Shown piece by piece: positions 1 to 8,993 of a DNA stretch of 64,000 nt. The stretch comes from Halegenticoccus soli (lineage in GTDB: Archaea; Halobacteriota; Halobacteria; Halobacteriales; Haloferacaceae). How positions within the stretch are numbered: position 1 is the first letter of the stretch; each line of letters begins with the position of its first letter. The translations under genes were made by a program, and so were the position numbers. The notes beneath the pieces are model-generated. The model did no database searches. It was given only the letters and a program-made list of their open reading frames with translations, and was not told where the DNA came from. Where the stretch lies: assembly GCF_002844195.1 (NCBI RefSeq), contig NZ_PEND01000004.1, positions 186,001 through 250,000 of the forward strand, read 5' to 3'.

Positions 1-851
1 GCGAGAGGCGCGAGAGCCTCGCCGACCTCAACGACGAGCGCCGCGAGCGACTCGCCGAGAAGCGCTCTCGTCGGGCGGAGCTCCGCGAGGCCGTCGACGA
101 GGAGCAGATCCGACGGGCCCGCGAGCAGAAGGAAAAGGCCGAGGAGTACCTCGAACGGGTCGAAGACGAGCTGGATCGCCTGACCGAAACGCGGGACGAG
201 CTTCAGAGCGCCGTCGGCGGGGTCAAACAGGACCTCGCGCAGCTGGAGGAACTGCGGGCGCAGCGCGAGGAGCTCTCGGAGCGCGTCGACGCGCTCGAAT
301 CGCTTCACGACGAGACGGAGGAGCTGGAGCGTATGTACGGCGACCTCCGCGCGGAGCTCCGGCGGCGGAACGTCGAGAGCCTCGAACGGATGCTGAACGA
401 GACGTTCGATCTGGTCTACGGCAACGACGCCTACTCGCGCATCCGGCTCGACGGGGAGTACGAGCTCACCGTCTTCCAGAAGGACAGGACCGCGCTCGAC
501 CCCGAGCAGCTCTCGGGCGGCGAGCGCGCGCTGTTCAACCTCAGCCTCCGCTGTGCGATCTACCGGCTGCTCGCGGAGGGGATCGACGGGGCCGCGCCCA
601 TGCCCCCGCTGATCCTCGACGAGCCGACGGTCTTCCTCGACTCCGGGCACGTCTCCCGACTCGTCGGCCTGGTGGAGGAGATGCGCGGACTCGGCGTCCG
701 ACAGATCGTCATCGTCAGCCACGACGAGGAACTCGTCGGGGCCGCGGACGACCTCGTCACGGTCGAGAAGGACGCGACGACGAACCGCTCGTCCGTCCGA
801 CGCGAGGACGCCGCGGCGCTCGTCGGGCTCGAATCCCCCGCCGACGACTGA
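1..851 (+). CDS. rad50: DNA double-strand break repair ATPase Rad50 (3' part only)
   Basis: C-terminal part of Rad50, the SMC-like ATPase that works with Mre11 in double-strand break processing. The reading frame is open from base 3 to the stop at 849-851, so the gene starts outside the window. The first ~110 codons are a Glu/Arg/Leu-rich coiled coil, the returning arm. The C-terminal ATPase lobe follows: signature [13 protein letters not shown], Walker [13 protein letters not shown], and a switch histidine in IVSHDEEL. This lobe would pair with an N-terminal Walker A lobe upstream; mre11 is normally next to it but cannot be seen. The gene converges on the small gene at 853 with one base between stop codons. 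Only the missing 5' end limits the call. Confidence 0.95.
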   Translation, partial: ERRESLADLNDERRERLAEKRSRRAELREAVDEEQIRRAREQKEKAEEYLERVEDELDRLTETRDELQSAVGGVKQDLAQLEELRAQREELSERVDALESLHDETEELERMYGDLRAELRRRNVESLERMLNETFDLVYGNDAYSRIRLDGEYELTVFQKDRTALDPEQLSGGERALFNLSLRCAIYRLLAEGIDGAAPMPPLILDEPTVFLDSGHVSRLVGLVEEMRGLGVRQIVIVSHDEELVGAADDLVTVEKDATTNRSSVRREDAAALVGLESPADD

Positions 852-852
852 A

Positions 853-1275
853 CTACCGCCGGATCGCCGCGACCGCGTCGGTCGCGAGAGCGGTCGCGTC
901 GTACCCGCGCTCGCCGTACACCCGGGTCTCCTCGACCAGCCCGGCCGCGCGGAACTCCGCGATGACGCCGTGGAGGTCGCTCTCGCAGAGGTCGTACGCG
1001 TCGAGCAGTTCGACCGCCGACAGGGGACCGCGGTCCACGAGTTCGACGAGCAGCCCGAGCGCGCGGTCGTTCGGCGCCGCGGTGATCAGCCGTCTGACGG
1101 CCGCGGGCACTCCCGCGGCGGCGGTGGCGAGCGGCGATTCGCCGTCGACCGCTTCGAGGTCCTCGTTGCCGACGTACCGTTCGGCCCCCGTCTCGGGGTC
1201 GCGCACGAGACTCGACGAGCCGGACCGCTTGAGGAGGAGATACCGCTTCCCCGACGAATCCCGTACCGTTCGCAT
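853..1275 (-). CDS. Conserved haloarchaeal protein, winged-helix-like (DUF7346-type)
   Basis: 140-residue protein starting at the ATG at 1275 (begins MRTVRDSSGKRYLLLK). An upstream in-frame ATG at 1407 would add an Arg/Thr/Pro-rich stretch that looks non-coding. The N-terminal ~50 residues resemble a small beta domain. The C-terminal half (RALGLLVELVDRGPLSAVEL... then DLHGVIAEFRAAGLVEE) has the helix pattern of a winged helix. It is the first of three small genes on this strand between rad50 and polB, an arrangement I recall from other haloarchaea. The DUF number is from memory. A regulator or a repair-associated protein are both possible; no function can be assigned. Confidence 0.7.
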   Translation of the reverse strand: MRTVRDSSGKRYLLLKRSGSSSLVRDPETGAERYVGNEDLEAVDGESPLATAAAGVPAAVRRLITAAPNDRALGLLVELVDRGPLSAVELLDAYDLCESDLHGVIAEFRAAGLVEETRVYGERGYDATALATDAVAAIRR

Positions 1276-1300
1276 GTGGACGGACAGGCCCCGCGGGGGG

Positions 1301-1792
1301 TTAGGAGTTCCGCTCGTCCGCCGCCGATCGGTCGTCCGAAGCCGGCGCGTCGTCGGCCCGACGGGCGGCGTCCGAGACGCCCTCGTTCCCGTCCGGGTCG
1401 TCCCCATCCGCGTCTGTCCCGTCCGCGCCGTCCCGGCTCCGTCTGAACTCGCGGTAGATCTGATAGGTCCGTACCAGGGCGAGCGTCCCCCCGACCACCA
1501 GTCCGCCCCCGATGGTCCACTGGTCGCGGAAGTAGACGAGCATCAGTCCGAGGCAGAGCGCAAACAGCCCCAGGTTGACGAAGACGACGCTGGCCCAGAA
1601 CGGTCCGGCGATCTCCCGGACGGCCTCCGGCCGCGGCTTCGGCTCGGAGACGCGGGGATCAGGTACCGACGGGACCGTCGGAAGCTCCCGCTCCGGATCG
1701 CTCCACCGGGCTTCGGGGTCGGGCTCGTCCGGCTCGTCCGGCCAGGGATCGTCCCCGTCCCCGGGCTCGTCGGACCACGGGTCGGCGGTCAC
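1301..1792 (-). CDS. Small membrane protein with acidic termini (DUF7322-type)
   Basis: 163 residues. An N-terminal region rich in Asp, Glu and Pro (~1-58) is followed by two hydrophobic segments (about 63-83, FWASVVFVNLGLFALCLGLM, and 90-107) and a long Asp/Ala-rich C-terminal tail. This predicts a two-span membrane protein with both acidic tails on one side, typical of halophilic membrane proteins. It lies upstream of the 853-1275 gene on the same strand with a 25-base gap, so the two are probably co-transcribed. No catalytic motif is visible. Family name from memory; function unknown. Confidence 0.65.
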   Translation of the reverse strand: MTADPWSDEPGDGDDPWPDEPDEPDPEARWSDPERELPTVPSVPDPRVSEPKPRPEAVREIAGPFWASVVFVNLGLFALCLGLMLVYFRDQWTIGGGLVVGGTLALVRTYQIYREFRRSRDGADGTDADGDDPDGNEGVSDAARRADDAPASDDRSAADERNS

Positions 1793-1832
1793 GGTCGAAC
1801 CGTCGATCGGCAGCGGGGAAAAGCGTTCGACT

Positions 1833-2018
1833 TCAGGCGCACTCCTTCAGCGGGACGGTTCGCGCCGCCTGCATCCACGCCAGCGGGTTGTCGGCGTCGT
1901 AGAACACCACGCCGCCGTCCGTCTCGTAGGACTCGATCGTCTCGACGCCGTCGGGCACCTTCGGCGGTTCGTCGGACGCGTCGATCCCCCTCTCCTCGTC
2001 TATCGCACGGTCGGACAT
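1833..2018 (-). CDS. Small conserved protein (DUF7331-type)
   Basis: 61-residue protein from the ATG at 2018 (begins MSDRAIDEERGID), ending KECA. It is acidic at the N-terminus, then has a compact region (ETIESYETDGGVVFYD, ADNPLAWMQA) that could form a small beta/alpha fold. The open frame extends further upstream, but that part is Arg-rich and crosses the AT-rich promoter-like stretch at about 2035-2085, so the short form is preferred. It is divergent from polB. Family assignment from memory; function unknown. Confidence 0.6.
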   Translation of the reverse strand: MSDRAIDEERGIDASDEPPKVPDGVETIESYETDGGVVFYDADNPLAWMQAARTVPLKECA

Positions 2019-2274
2019 TTCACAGATCCAACCTGATTCTTCGAATAAATGTTTTCTGGAAGATATCAATCGATAGTTTTGTACGCGTCGGCGTCGGATT
2101 GAACCGACGCGACCCCGTCCTCGAGTCCGTCCCGACGACCGGAATTCGGTCGAGCCGCCATCGTCCGCGACGGCACCGCCCGAGAGCGGCCGGGGCCGGC
2201 GGGTCGTCCGCCGGAAGGCCTCTCGCCGAGGTAGCCCCCGCTCGCGGCCGAGCGCTGCGGCCACACCGCGGGGG

Positions 2275-2282
2275 TTTTTATC
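2275..2282 (+). promoter_or_regulatory. TATA box of polB
   Basis: TTTTTATC lies 24-31 bases before the polB ATG at 2306, preceded by a G-rich tract. This spacing places transcription start at or next to the ATG, as expected for a leaderless haloarchaeal mRNA. It also supports the ATG at 2306 over any upstream in-frame codon. Confidence 0.6.
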
Positions 2283-2305
2283 GGCGGGGACGAACCATCG
2301 ACAAC

Positions 2306-5300
2306 ATGAAACAGAGCGGATTCGACGACTTCGCCGGGGGAGGAGGTGGCGCCCGGCCGGACGAGGAGGCCGCGGCCGTCGCGGGCAACGGCGGCCAGGA
2401 GGTCGCGGAGGTCATCGACGCGTCGGAGCTTCGGTTCCCGGAGGCCGACGGAACGATCGAGATCGCCGTGACGCAGGTCGATTACACCGTCGAAGGGCAG
2501 GGTTCGAACGAGCATCCCGTCGTCCACGTCTTCGGTCGCACGGCGGACAACGAACCCCAGCACGTCCGCGTTCTCGGATTCCGCCCGTACTTCTACGCCC
2601 CGACCGACTCGCTGACCGACGGAGCGCTCGACCGCGACGCCATCACGGGCGCCGAGGAGGGGTACCGGAGCATCCGGGGGAAGGCGCTCACGAAGATCTT
2701 CGGCCGCACCCCGCGGGACGTCGGCCAGATGCGCGACGAGTTCGAGCACTACGAGGCCGACATCCTGTTTCCGAACCGGTTTCTCATCGACAAGGACATC
2801 GGCGGCGGCGTCCGAGTGCCGGCGCGTCGGCTCGACGACGGCACTATCCAGGTTCCGCACGACGAGGTCGAACCGGTCGAGGTCGACGCCGAACTCCGCG
2901 TCAACACGTTCGACATCGAGGTGGACGATCGGTCCGGCTTCCCCGAGGACGGCGAGGAGCCGATCGTCTGCCTGACGAGCCACGACTCCTACCGCGACGA
3001 GTACGTCGCCTGGCTGTACGAGGCCCCCGACGGCGACGGGGACGCGCCCGACGCGCTCGTCGGGTACGACCCGTACCAGGACAGCACCGACATCGAGGTC
3101 CGGTCGTTCGAGGCCGAGGACGAGATGCTCGACGCGTTCGTGTCGTACGTCGAGGAGACGGACCCGGACGTGCTCACCGGCTGGAACTTCGAGGACTTCG
3201 ACGCGCCGTACTTCCTCGACCGGCTGGAGGTGCTCGACCCGACGAGCGAGTACGACCTCAGCGTCGAACGCCTCTCGCGCGTCGACGAGGTCTGGCGCAG
3301 CGGCTGGGGCGGCCCCGACATCAAGGGTCGGGTCGTCTTCGACCTGCTGTACGCCTACAAACGGACCCAGTTCTCCGAACTGGAGTCGTACCGCCTCGAC
3401 GCCGTGGGCGAACTGGAACTCGACGTGGGCAAGGAGCGGTACTCCGGAGACATCGGCGACCTCTGGGAGCGGGACCCCGAGCGCCTCCTCGAGTACAACG
3501 TTCGCGACGTCGAGCTCTGCGTCGAGATCGACCGCAAGCAGGAGGTCATCGCCTTCTGGGACGAGGTGCGGACCTTCGTCGGCTGCCTCCTGGAGGACGC
3601 GCCGACGCCCGGCGACGCGGTGGACATCTACGTGCTCCACAAGGCGCACGGGCGGTTCGTGCTCCCGACGAAGGGACAGCAGGAGACCGAGGAGTTCGAA
3701 GGCGGCGCGGTCTTCGACCCGATCACGGGCATCAGGGAGAACGTGACCGTGCTCGACCTGAAGTCGCTGTACCCGATGTGCATGGTGACGATCAACGCCT
3801 CGCCGGAGACGAAGGTCGGTCCGGAGTACGAGGGGGAGACCTACCGCGCGCCGAACGGGACCCGCTTCCGGAAGGAACCGAACGGGATGATGCGCGACAT
3901 GGTCGACGAACTCCTCACCGAGCGCGAGGAGAAGAAGGCGCTCCGCAACGAGCACGCGCCGGGGACGCCCGAGTACGAGCAGTTCGATCGGCAGCAGGCG
4001 GCGGTGAAGGTCATCATGAACTCGCTGTACGGCGTCTCGGGCTGGGACCGGTTCCGCCTCTACGACAAGGAGAACGCCGCCGCCATCACGGCCACCGGCC
4101 GCGAGGTCATCGCGTTCACCGAGACGGCGGCGAAGGAGATCGGCTACGAGGTGGCGTACGGCGACAGCGTGACCGGGGATCGTCCCGTGGTCGTACGCGA
4201 CCCGACCGGTTCGGTTCGGCTCCTCCCGATCGAGGAGCTATTCGAGCAGGGCCGACCGGAGGCGACTTCGGAAGTACTCATCACCGCAGACGGCGGTCCG
4301 GTCGCCGCGACGTCCCTCGGCAAGGAGCGTCGAGCGGTCGACGGATGGGAAGCGCTCTCCGTGAACGAGAACGGCGAGCCGGAGTGGCAACCAATCAGAC
4401 AGGCGATCAGGCACGAAACGGACAAACCGGTCGTCAAACTTCAGCACAAGTTCGGAGAGTCGACGACGACTTACGACCATTCGTACGTCGTCGAGGCGGA
4501 CGGCGAACTGACGGAAGCCAGTCCGGACGACGTGGACGAACCGCTTCGGGTCGACGGATTCCCGGACGTCGACGCGGTCGAGACGATCGACGTGTACGAG
4601 ATCCTCAGCGGGTACGAACGCGAATACGAGGACGGACGGAGCGTCGGTGGTGACAACTCCCGAACGAAGGTGAAACGCGTCCACGCCGACGACGAGTACG
4701 TCTGGTTCGGGCACGAACACCACCGTGACCAACCGAAGACCGTCCGCGTCCAGCGCTACATCGATGTCGACAGCGAGGACGGGTACGCGCTCGTCAGACT
4801 CCTCGCGGCGTACGTTGCCGAAGGAAGCTCTTCGACGGCCGAAACGACGGAGAGTCGCTACGGCGCGAGCATCGCGGAGTCGCGGCGGGAGTGGCTCGAA
4901 CAACTCCAGCGTGACTACTACCGACTGTTCGACAATACGACCGCAAGCATCGTCGAGAGTGACGTGCGCGACGAACGTCGTCTGCCGTCCGAACCCGGCT
5001 CCGACGGAACGGTGCTGACGGACAACGATCGGACGCTCAAGCTCCAGATGATGAACGAACTTGCGGCGGTGTTCTTCCGGGAATTCGCGGGGCAAACGTG
5101 CCGGGGAAAGCGGGTTCCATCGTTCATCTTTCACCTCCCCGACGAACTCCAGACGCTGTTCATCCGGACTGCGGTCGAGGGTGACGGGTCGAAGGAGTTC
5201 CCGCGGTACTCCGACGCGTACGCCGACCGAAACTTCGACTTCGAGACGGTGAGCCGAGAGCTCGCCGCCGGGTTGTCGATGTTACTCACCCAGCGCGGGC

Positions 5301-6355
5301 AGAAACACGCGCTGAAATACCGAGCCTCGAAGGGCTCGTACACGATTCGCACCTGCGATTACTACCGCGAGGGTCGCAAGCCGGTTCTCACCGAAGTCGA
5401 TTACGACGGCTACGTGTACGACCTCAGCGTCGAAAAGAACGAGAACTTCGTCGACGGCGTCGGCGGGATCGTTCTCCACAACACCGACAGCGTCATGCTC
5501 GAACTCGGCCCCGACGTCACGAAGGACGAGGCCGTAGAGCAGTCCTTTGAGATCGAGGCGCACATCAACAGCAGGTACGACGACTTCGCGCGCGAGGAAC
5601 TCGGCGCGGAGGAGCACCGCTTCCAGATCGAGTTCGAGAAACTCTACCGCCGGTTCTTCCAGGCCGGCCGAAAGAAGCGGTACGCGGGCAACATCATCTG
5701 GAAGGAGGGCAAGGACGTCGACGACATCGACATCACGGGCTTCGAGTACAAGCGCTCCGACATCGCGCCGATCACCAAGGAAGTCCAGAAGAACGTCATC
5801 GAGATGATCGTCACCGGCGGCGACCTGGCGGCGGTGAAATCGTACGTCCACGAGGTCATCACCGACTTCCAGGCCGGGAACGTCGACCCGGACGAGGTAG
5901 GTATTCCCGGCGGCATCGGCAAGCGCCTCGACAGCTACGACACCGACACGGCGCAGGTCAGGGGGGCGAAGTACGCGAACCTGCTCCTCGGCACCAACTT
6001 CCAGCGCGGGAGCAAGCCGAAGCGGCTCTACCTCGATCGCGTCAAACCCGAGTTCTTCGAGCGCTTCGAGTCCCGCCACCCCGAGCTGTTCCCCGAGAAG
6101 AACGGCGGGACCCGCGGGGAACTCACGGCCGAACAGCGCCGAAAGCGCGACCTGTACGACGAGTTCCGGAAGAACCAGGACGTCATCTGCTTCGAGTACG
6201 CCGACCAGGTGCCCGAGGAGTTCGAGATCGACTGGGAGAAGATGCTCGACAAGACGCTGAAGGGCCCCATCGCCCGGGTCATCGAGGCGCTCGACGTCTC
6301 GTGGGACGAGGTCAAATCCGGCCAGCAGCAGACCGGCCTCGGGAGCTTCGTCTGA
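2306..6355 (+). CDS. polB: Family B DNA polymerase I, intein-containing precursor
   Basis: Replicative/repair family B polymerase. The 1349-residue precursor is ~910 residues once the intein (residues ~621-1059) is spliced out, a normal haloarchaeal length. In order: N-terminal domain; 3'-5' exonuclease motifs (ExoI FDIEV, ExoII region GWNFEDFDAPYF, ExoIII YNVRDVELC); polymerase motif A DLKSLYPMCM; motif B with KVIMNSLYGVSGW; motif C YGD/TDSV, split by the intein; and C-terminal KKRYAG and EYKRSD. The C-terminus QQTGLGSFV resembles a PCNA-interacting peptide. Start chosen at the ATG at 2306 because the longer open frame upstream is shadow sequence across the promoter. Until splicing restores the two catalytic aspartates of motif C the polymerase is inactive. 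Confidence 0.95.
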   Translation: MKQSGFDDFAGGGGGARPDEEAAAVAGNGGQEVAEVIDASELRFPEADGTIEIAVTQVDYTVEGQGSNEHPVVHVFGRTADNEPQHVRVLGFRPYFYAPTDSLTDGALDRDAITGAEEGYRSIRGKALTKIFGRTPRDVGQMRDEFEHYEADILFPNRFLIDKDIGGGVRVPARRLDDGTIQVPHDEVEPVEVDAELRVNTFDIEVDDRSGFPEDGEEPIVCLTSHDSYRDEYVAWLYEAPDGDGDAPDALVGYDPYQDSTDIEVRSFEAEDEMLDAFVSYVEETDPDVLTGWNFEDFDAPYFLDRLEVLDPTSEYDLSVERLSRVDEVWRSGWGGPDIKGRVVFDLLYAYKRTQFSELESYRLDAVGELELDVGKERYSGDIGDLWERDPERLLEYNVRDVELCVEIDRKQEVIAFWDEVRTFVGCLLEDAPTPGDAVDIYVLHKAHGRFVLPTKGQQETEEFEGGAVFDPITGIRENVTVLDLKSLYPMCMVTINASPETKVGPEYEGETYRAPNGTRFRKEPNGMMRDMVDELLTEREEKKALRNEHAPGTPEYEQFDRQQAAVKVIMNSLYGVSGWDRFRLYDKENAAAITATGREVIAFTETAAKEIGYEVAYGDSVTGDRPVVVRDPTGSVRLLPIEELFEQGRPEATSEVLITADGGPVAATSLGKERRAVDGWEALSVNENGEPEWQPIRQAIRHETDKPVVKLQHKFGESTTTYDHSYVVEADGELTEASPDDVDEPLRVDGFPDVDAVETIDVYEILSGYEREYEDGRSVGGDNSRTKVKRVHADDEYVWFGHEHHRDQPKTVRVQRYIDVDSEDGYALVRLLAAYVAEGSSSTAETTESRYGASIAESRREWLEQLQRDYYRLFDNTTASIVESDVRDERRLPSEPGSDGTVLTDNDRTLKLQMMNELAAVFFREFAGQTCRGKRVPSFIFHLPDELQTLFIRTAVEGDGSKEFPRYSDAYADRNFDFETVSRELAAGLSMLLTQRGQKHALKYRASKGSYTIRTCDYYREGRKPVLTEVDYDGYVYDLSVEKNENFVDGVGGIVLHNTDSVMLELGPDVTKDEAVEQSFEIEAHINSRYDDFAREELGAEEHRFQIEFEKLYRRFFQAGRKKRYAGNIIWKEGKDVDDIDITGFEYKRSDIAPITKEVQKNVIEMIVTGGDLAAVKSYVHEVITDFQAGNVDPDEVGIPGGIGKRLDSYDTDTAQVRGAKYANLLLGTNFQRGSKPKRLYLDRVKPEFFERFESRHPELFPEKNGGTRGELTAEQRRKRDLYDEFRKNQDVICFEYADQVPEEFEIDWEKMLDKTLKGPIARVIEALDVSWDEVKSGQQQTGLGSFV
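4166..5482 (+). other. Intein in polB motif C, with LAGLIDADG homing endonuclease
   Basis: 439-residue in-frame insertion between YGD and TDSV of the polymerase active site. It begins with Ser (SVTGDRPVVVR) and ends VLHN, followed by Thr as the first C-extein residue: all expected splicing residues. The block B histidine is in TTYDHSY. Two dodecapeptide-type endonuclease motifs are visible, LVRLLAAYVAEG (about 4785-4825) and LFIRTAVEGDG (about 5155-5187), each keeping its acidic residue, so the endonuclease may be active. GC is slightly lower than in the flanking polymerase. The site is a known intein insertion point in archaeal PolB. Confidence 0.95.
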
Positions 6356-6480
6356 TTACCCGGGAGGGGCCTTCGTCTGATCGCCCAGGAAAACCGATCG
6401 GCGCGCGCAGCGCGCTCTCACCGCGCTGATTACGGCCCGTCGCGCCCGTTGCGCCCGCCGCGACGCTTTCACAAACGGCA

Positions 6481-6573
6481 AATTAATTTTCCCAGGTCAA
6501 AAATCGCAGGGGGTAAATGCGTAAGCATTATGGGTCGGACTCGCCACCCTTCGAGTACGAGGAAACGAGATAA
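6481..6573 (+). promoter_or_regulatory. suf promoter region with inverted repeat and 18-codon leader ORF
   Basis: An AT-rich element (AATTAATTTT, 6481-6490) is a likely TATA region. The inverted repeat AATGC-GTAA-GCATT lies at 6516-6529, close to the predicted transcription start. An 18-residue ORF, MRKHYGSDSPPFEYEETR, runs 6517-6573 and stops two bases before the sufC ATG at 6576. The repeat could be an operator, plausibly for an iron or redox regulator, and the ORF a leader peptide; both are inferences. The rest of 6356-6575 shows nothing else. Confidence 0.4.
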
Positions 6574-6575
6574 CG

Positions 6576-7487
6576 ATGGCAGTACTCGAAATCAAGAACC
6601 TCCACGCAGAGGTAGCGACCGAGGACGGTGAGAAGATCCTTCGGGGCGTCGATCTCGAGGTCAACTCGGGGGAGATCCACGCGCTGATGGGACCGAACGG
6701 GTCCGGAAAGTCGACGACCGCAAAGGTCATCGCCGGCCATCCCGCCTACGAAGTGACCGAGGGGGAGGTGCTGCTCCACCTCGACGAGGACGACTTCGGC
6801 GCGGATTTCGAGATCCCCGAGGACAAGCGCACGTGGGACCTCCTCGACCTCGAACCGAACGAGCGGGCCGCGCTCGGCGTCTTCCTCGGCTTCCAGTACC
6901 CCGCCGAGATCGAGGGCGTCACGATGACGAACTTCCTCCGGACGGCGCTCAACGCCAAGCTCGAAGAGCGCGAGGAGCTCTTCGAGGACGAGGACGAGGC
7001 CGAAGACGAGGAGGAGGACGTCGGCTACGACACCTCGCCGATGGAGGGCCCCGTCGACGAGGGCGAGGTCGGCGTCGCCGAGTTCCAGCAGCTGCTGAAG
7101 GAGAAGATGGAGCTCCTCGACATGGACGAGAAGTTCGCCCAGCGGTACCTCAACGCCGGCTTCTCCGGCGGCGAGAAGAAGCAGAACGAGGTGCTCCAGG
7201 CCGCGATCCTGGAGCCGTCGATCGCCGTGCTCGACGAGATCGACTCGGGGCTCGACATCGACCGCCTGCAGGACGTCTCGAAGGGCATCAACGCCCTCCG
7301 CGACGAGCAGGGCACCGGCATCCTCCAGATCACCCACTACCAGCGCATCCTCGACTACGTCGAGCCCGACATGGTCCACATCATGCTCGACGGCGAGGTC
7401 GTCATGGAGGGCGACGCCTCGCTCGCCCAGGAACTCGAAGCGAAGGGGTACGACTGGGTCCGCGAGGAAGTGTACGGCACGGCGTAA
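6576..7487 (+). CDS. sufC: Fe-S cluster assembly ATPase SufC
   Basis: ABC-type ATPase of the SUF machinery, which with SufB and SufD forms the cytosolic SufBC2D scaffold for iron-sulfur clusters. 303 residues: Walker A GPNGSGKST (~39-47), Q-loop LGFQYPAE, SufC-type signature NAGFSGGEKKQNE (~193-205), Walker B SIAVLDEIDSGLD, and H-loop ITHYQRIL. A very acidic insertion (~128-165) enlarges the helical lobe, as is common in haloarchaeal SufC. First gene of a sufC-sufB-sufD operon with short intergenic gaps (52 and 23 bases). No cysteine desulfurase is nearby. Confidence 0.96.
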   Translation: MAVLEIKNLHAEVATEDGEKILRGVDLEVNSGEIHALMGPNGSGKSTTAKVIAGHPAYEVTEGEVLLHLDEDDFGADFEIPEDKRTWDLLDLEPNERAALGVFLGFQYPAEIEGVTMTNFLRTALNAKLEEREELFEDEDEAEDEEEDVGYDTSPMEGPVDEGEVGVAEFQQLLKEKMELLDMDEKFAQRYLNAGFSGGEKKQNEVLQAAILEPSIAVLDEIDSGLDIDRLQDVSKGINALRDEQGTGILQITHYQRILDYVEPDMVHIMLDGEVVMEGDASLAQELEAKGYDWVREEVYGTA

Positions 7488-7539
7488 CCGAATTCGCCTA
7501 GCAGAGGCTACATAAGTTAGCGAACGTAAACACGAGACA

Positions 7540-8970
7540 ATGAGCTCCGAACAAGATCACCTCAAGGAAACAGACACCGAGGCCCGCTTCGAATTCAAGA
7601 AGGAGCAGAAGGCCGCGTTCAAGGCCGACAAGGGTCTCACCGAGGAGACGATCCGTCTCATCTCGGAGGACAAGGACGAACCGGAGTGGATGCTGCAGCG
7701 CCGCCTCCGCGCGCTGAAGCAGTTCCAGAAGATGCCGATGCCGACCGACTGGCCGGGGCAGCCGGACCTGTCGGAGGTCGACGTGAACGAGATCGTCCCG
7801 TACATCCGCCCGGACATCGAGACCCGCGGCGGCGCGGAGTCGTGGGACGACCTGCCCGAGGACATCAAGGACACGTTCGACAAGCTGGGGATTCCGGAGG
7901 CCGAGCGCAACGCCCTCTCGGGCGTCGGCGCCCAGTACGAGTCCGAGATCGTCTACCAGAACATGCAGGAACAGTGGCAGGAGAAGGGCGTCGTCTTCAT
8001 GGACATGGACAAGGCTGTCCAGGAGCACCCCGACATCGTCAAGGAGTACTTCATGACGAAGTGCGTGCCGCCGTCGGACAACAAGTTCGCGGCGCTGCAC
8101 GGCGCTATCTGGTCCGGCGGCTCCTTCGTCTACGTCCCCGAGGACGTGACGGTCGAGATGCCGGTGCAGGCGTACTTCCGGATGAATTCGGAGGGGATGG
8201 GCCAGTTCGAACACACGCTCATCGTCGCCGAGAAGGGCAGCGAGGTCCACTACATCGAGGGTTGCTCCGCGCCCAAGTACTCCGCCTTCAACCTGCACTC
8301 CGGCGGCGTCGAAGTGTTCGTGGGCGAGGACGCGCACGTGCAGTACTCGACGGTGCAGAACTGGTCGAAGAACACCTACAACCTCAACACCAAGCGCGCC
8401 ATCGTCGAGAAGGGCGGCCGCATGGAGTGGATCTCCGGCTCCATGGGCTCGAAGGCCACCATGCTCTACCCGGCCTCGATTCTGAAGGGCCGCGGCGCGA
8501 GCGACAACCACATCACCATCGCGTTCGCGGGCGAGGGGCAGAACATCGACACTGGCGCGAAGGTGTACCACAACGCCCCCGAAACCAAGTCGACCATCGA
8601 GTCCAAGTCGATCTCGAAGGACGGCGGCCGCACCAACTACCGCGGCCTCGTCCACATCGCCGACGGCGCGGCGAACTCGTCGACCTCGGTGGAGTGCGAC
8701 GCGCTGATGTTCGACAACGAGTCCACCTCGGACACCATGCCGTACATGGAGATCAACGAGTCGACGGTGGACGTGGCCCACGAGGCGACGGTGGGGAAGA
8801 TCGGCGACGAGGACGTGTTCTACCTCCAGTCGCGCGGCCTCGACGACGACGACGCAAAGCAGATGATCGTCTCGGGATTCATCGAGCCGATCACGGAGGA
8901 ACTGCCGATCGAGTACGCGGTCGAACTCAACCGCCTGGTCGAACTCGAAATGGAGGGTAGCCTCGGGTAA
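7540..8970 (+). CDS. sufB: Fe-S cluster assembly scaffold protein SufB
   Basis: 476-residue SufB, the core scaffold subunit on which clusters are built. The N-terminal helical region (~1-110) contains LTEETIRLISEDKDEPEWM. The beta-helix core follows, with the SufB hallmarks MNSEGMGQFEHTLI, EGCSAPKYS, SSTSVECDALM and HEATVGKIGDEDVFYLQSRG near the C-terminus. The cysteine of VECDAL corresponds to the conserved cluster/sulfur-handling cysteine. Starts at the ATG at 7540, 52 bases after sufC. Length and motifs are normal for the family. Confidence 0.96.
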   Translation: MSSEQDHLKETDTEARFEFKKEQKAAFKADKGLTEETIRLISEDKDEPEWMLQRRLRALKQFQKMPMPTDWPGQPDLSEVDVNEIVPYIRPDIETRGGAESWDDLPEDIKDTFDKLGIPEAERNALSGVGAQYESEIVYQNMQEQWQEKGVVFMDMDKAVQEHPDIVKEYFMTKCVPPSDNKFAALHGAIWSGGSFVYVPEDVTVEMPVQAYFRMNSEGMGQFEHTLIVAEKGSEVHYIEGCSAPKYSAFNLHSGGVEVFVGEDAHVQYSTVQNWSKNTYNLNTKRAIVEKGGRMEWISGSMGSKATMLYPASILKGRGASDNHITIAFAGEGQNIDTGAKVYHNAPETKSTIESKSISKDGGRTNYRGLVHIADGAANSSTSVECDALMFDNESTSDTMPYMEINESTVDVAHEATVGKIGDEDVFYLQSRGLDDDDAKQMIVSGFIEPITEELPIEYAVELNRLVELEMEGSLG

Positions 8971-8993
8971 CCGCCCGGGACGACACACGACAC

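Noticed and set aside
962-2305. Open frame upstream of polB that would extend the polymerase by 448 residues
   Set aside because: It is Arg/Ser/Pro-rich, antisense to three small genes with coding character, and crosses the polB TATA box at 2275-2282.
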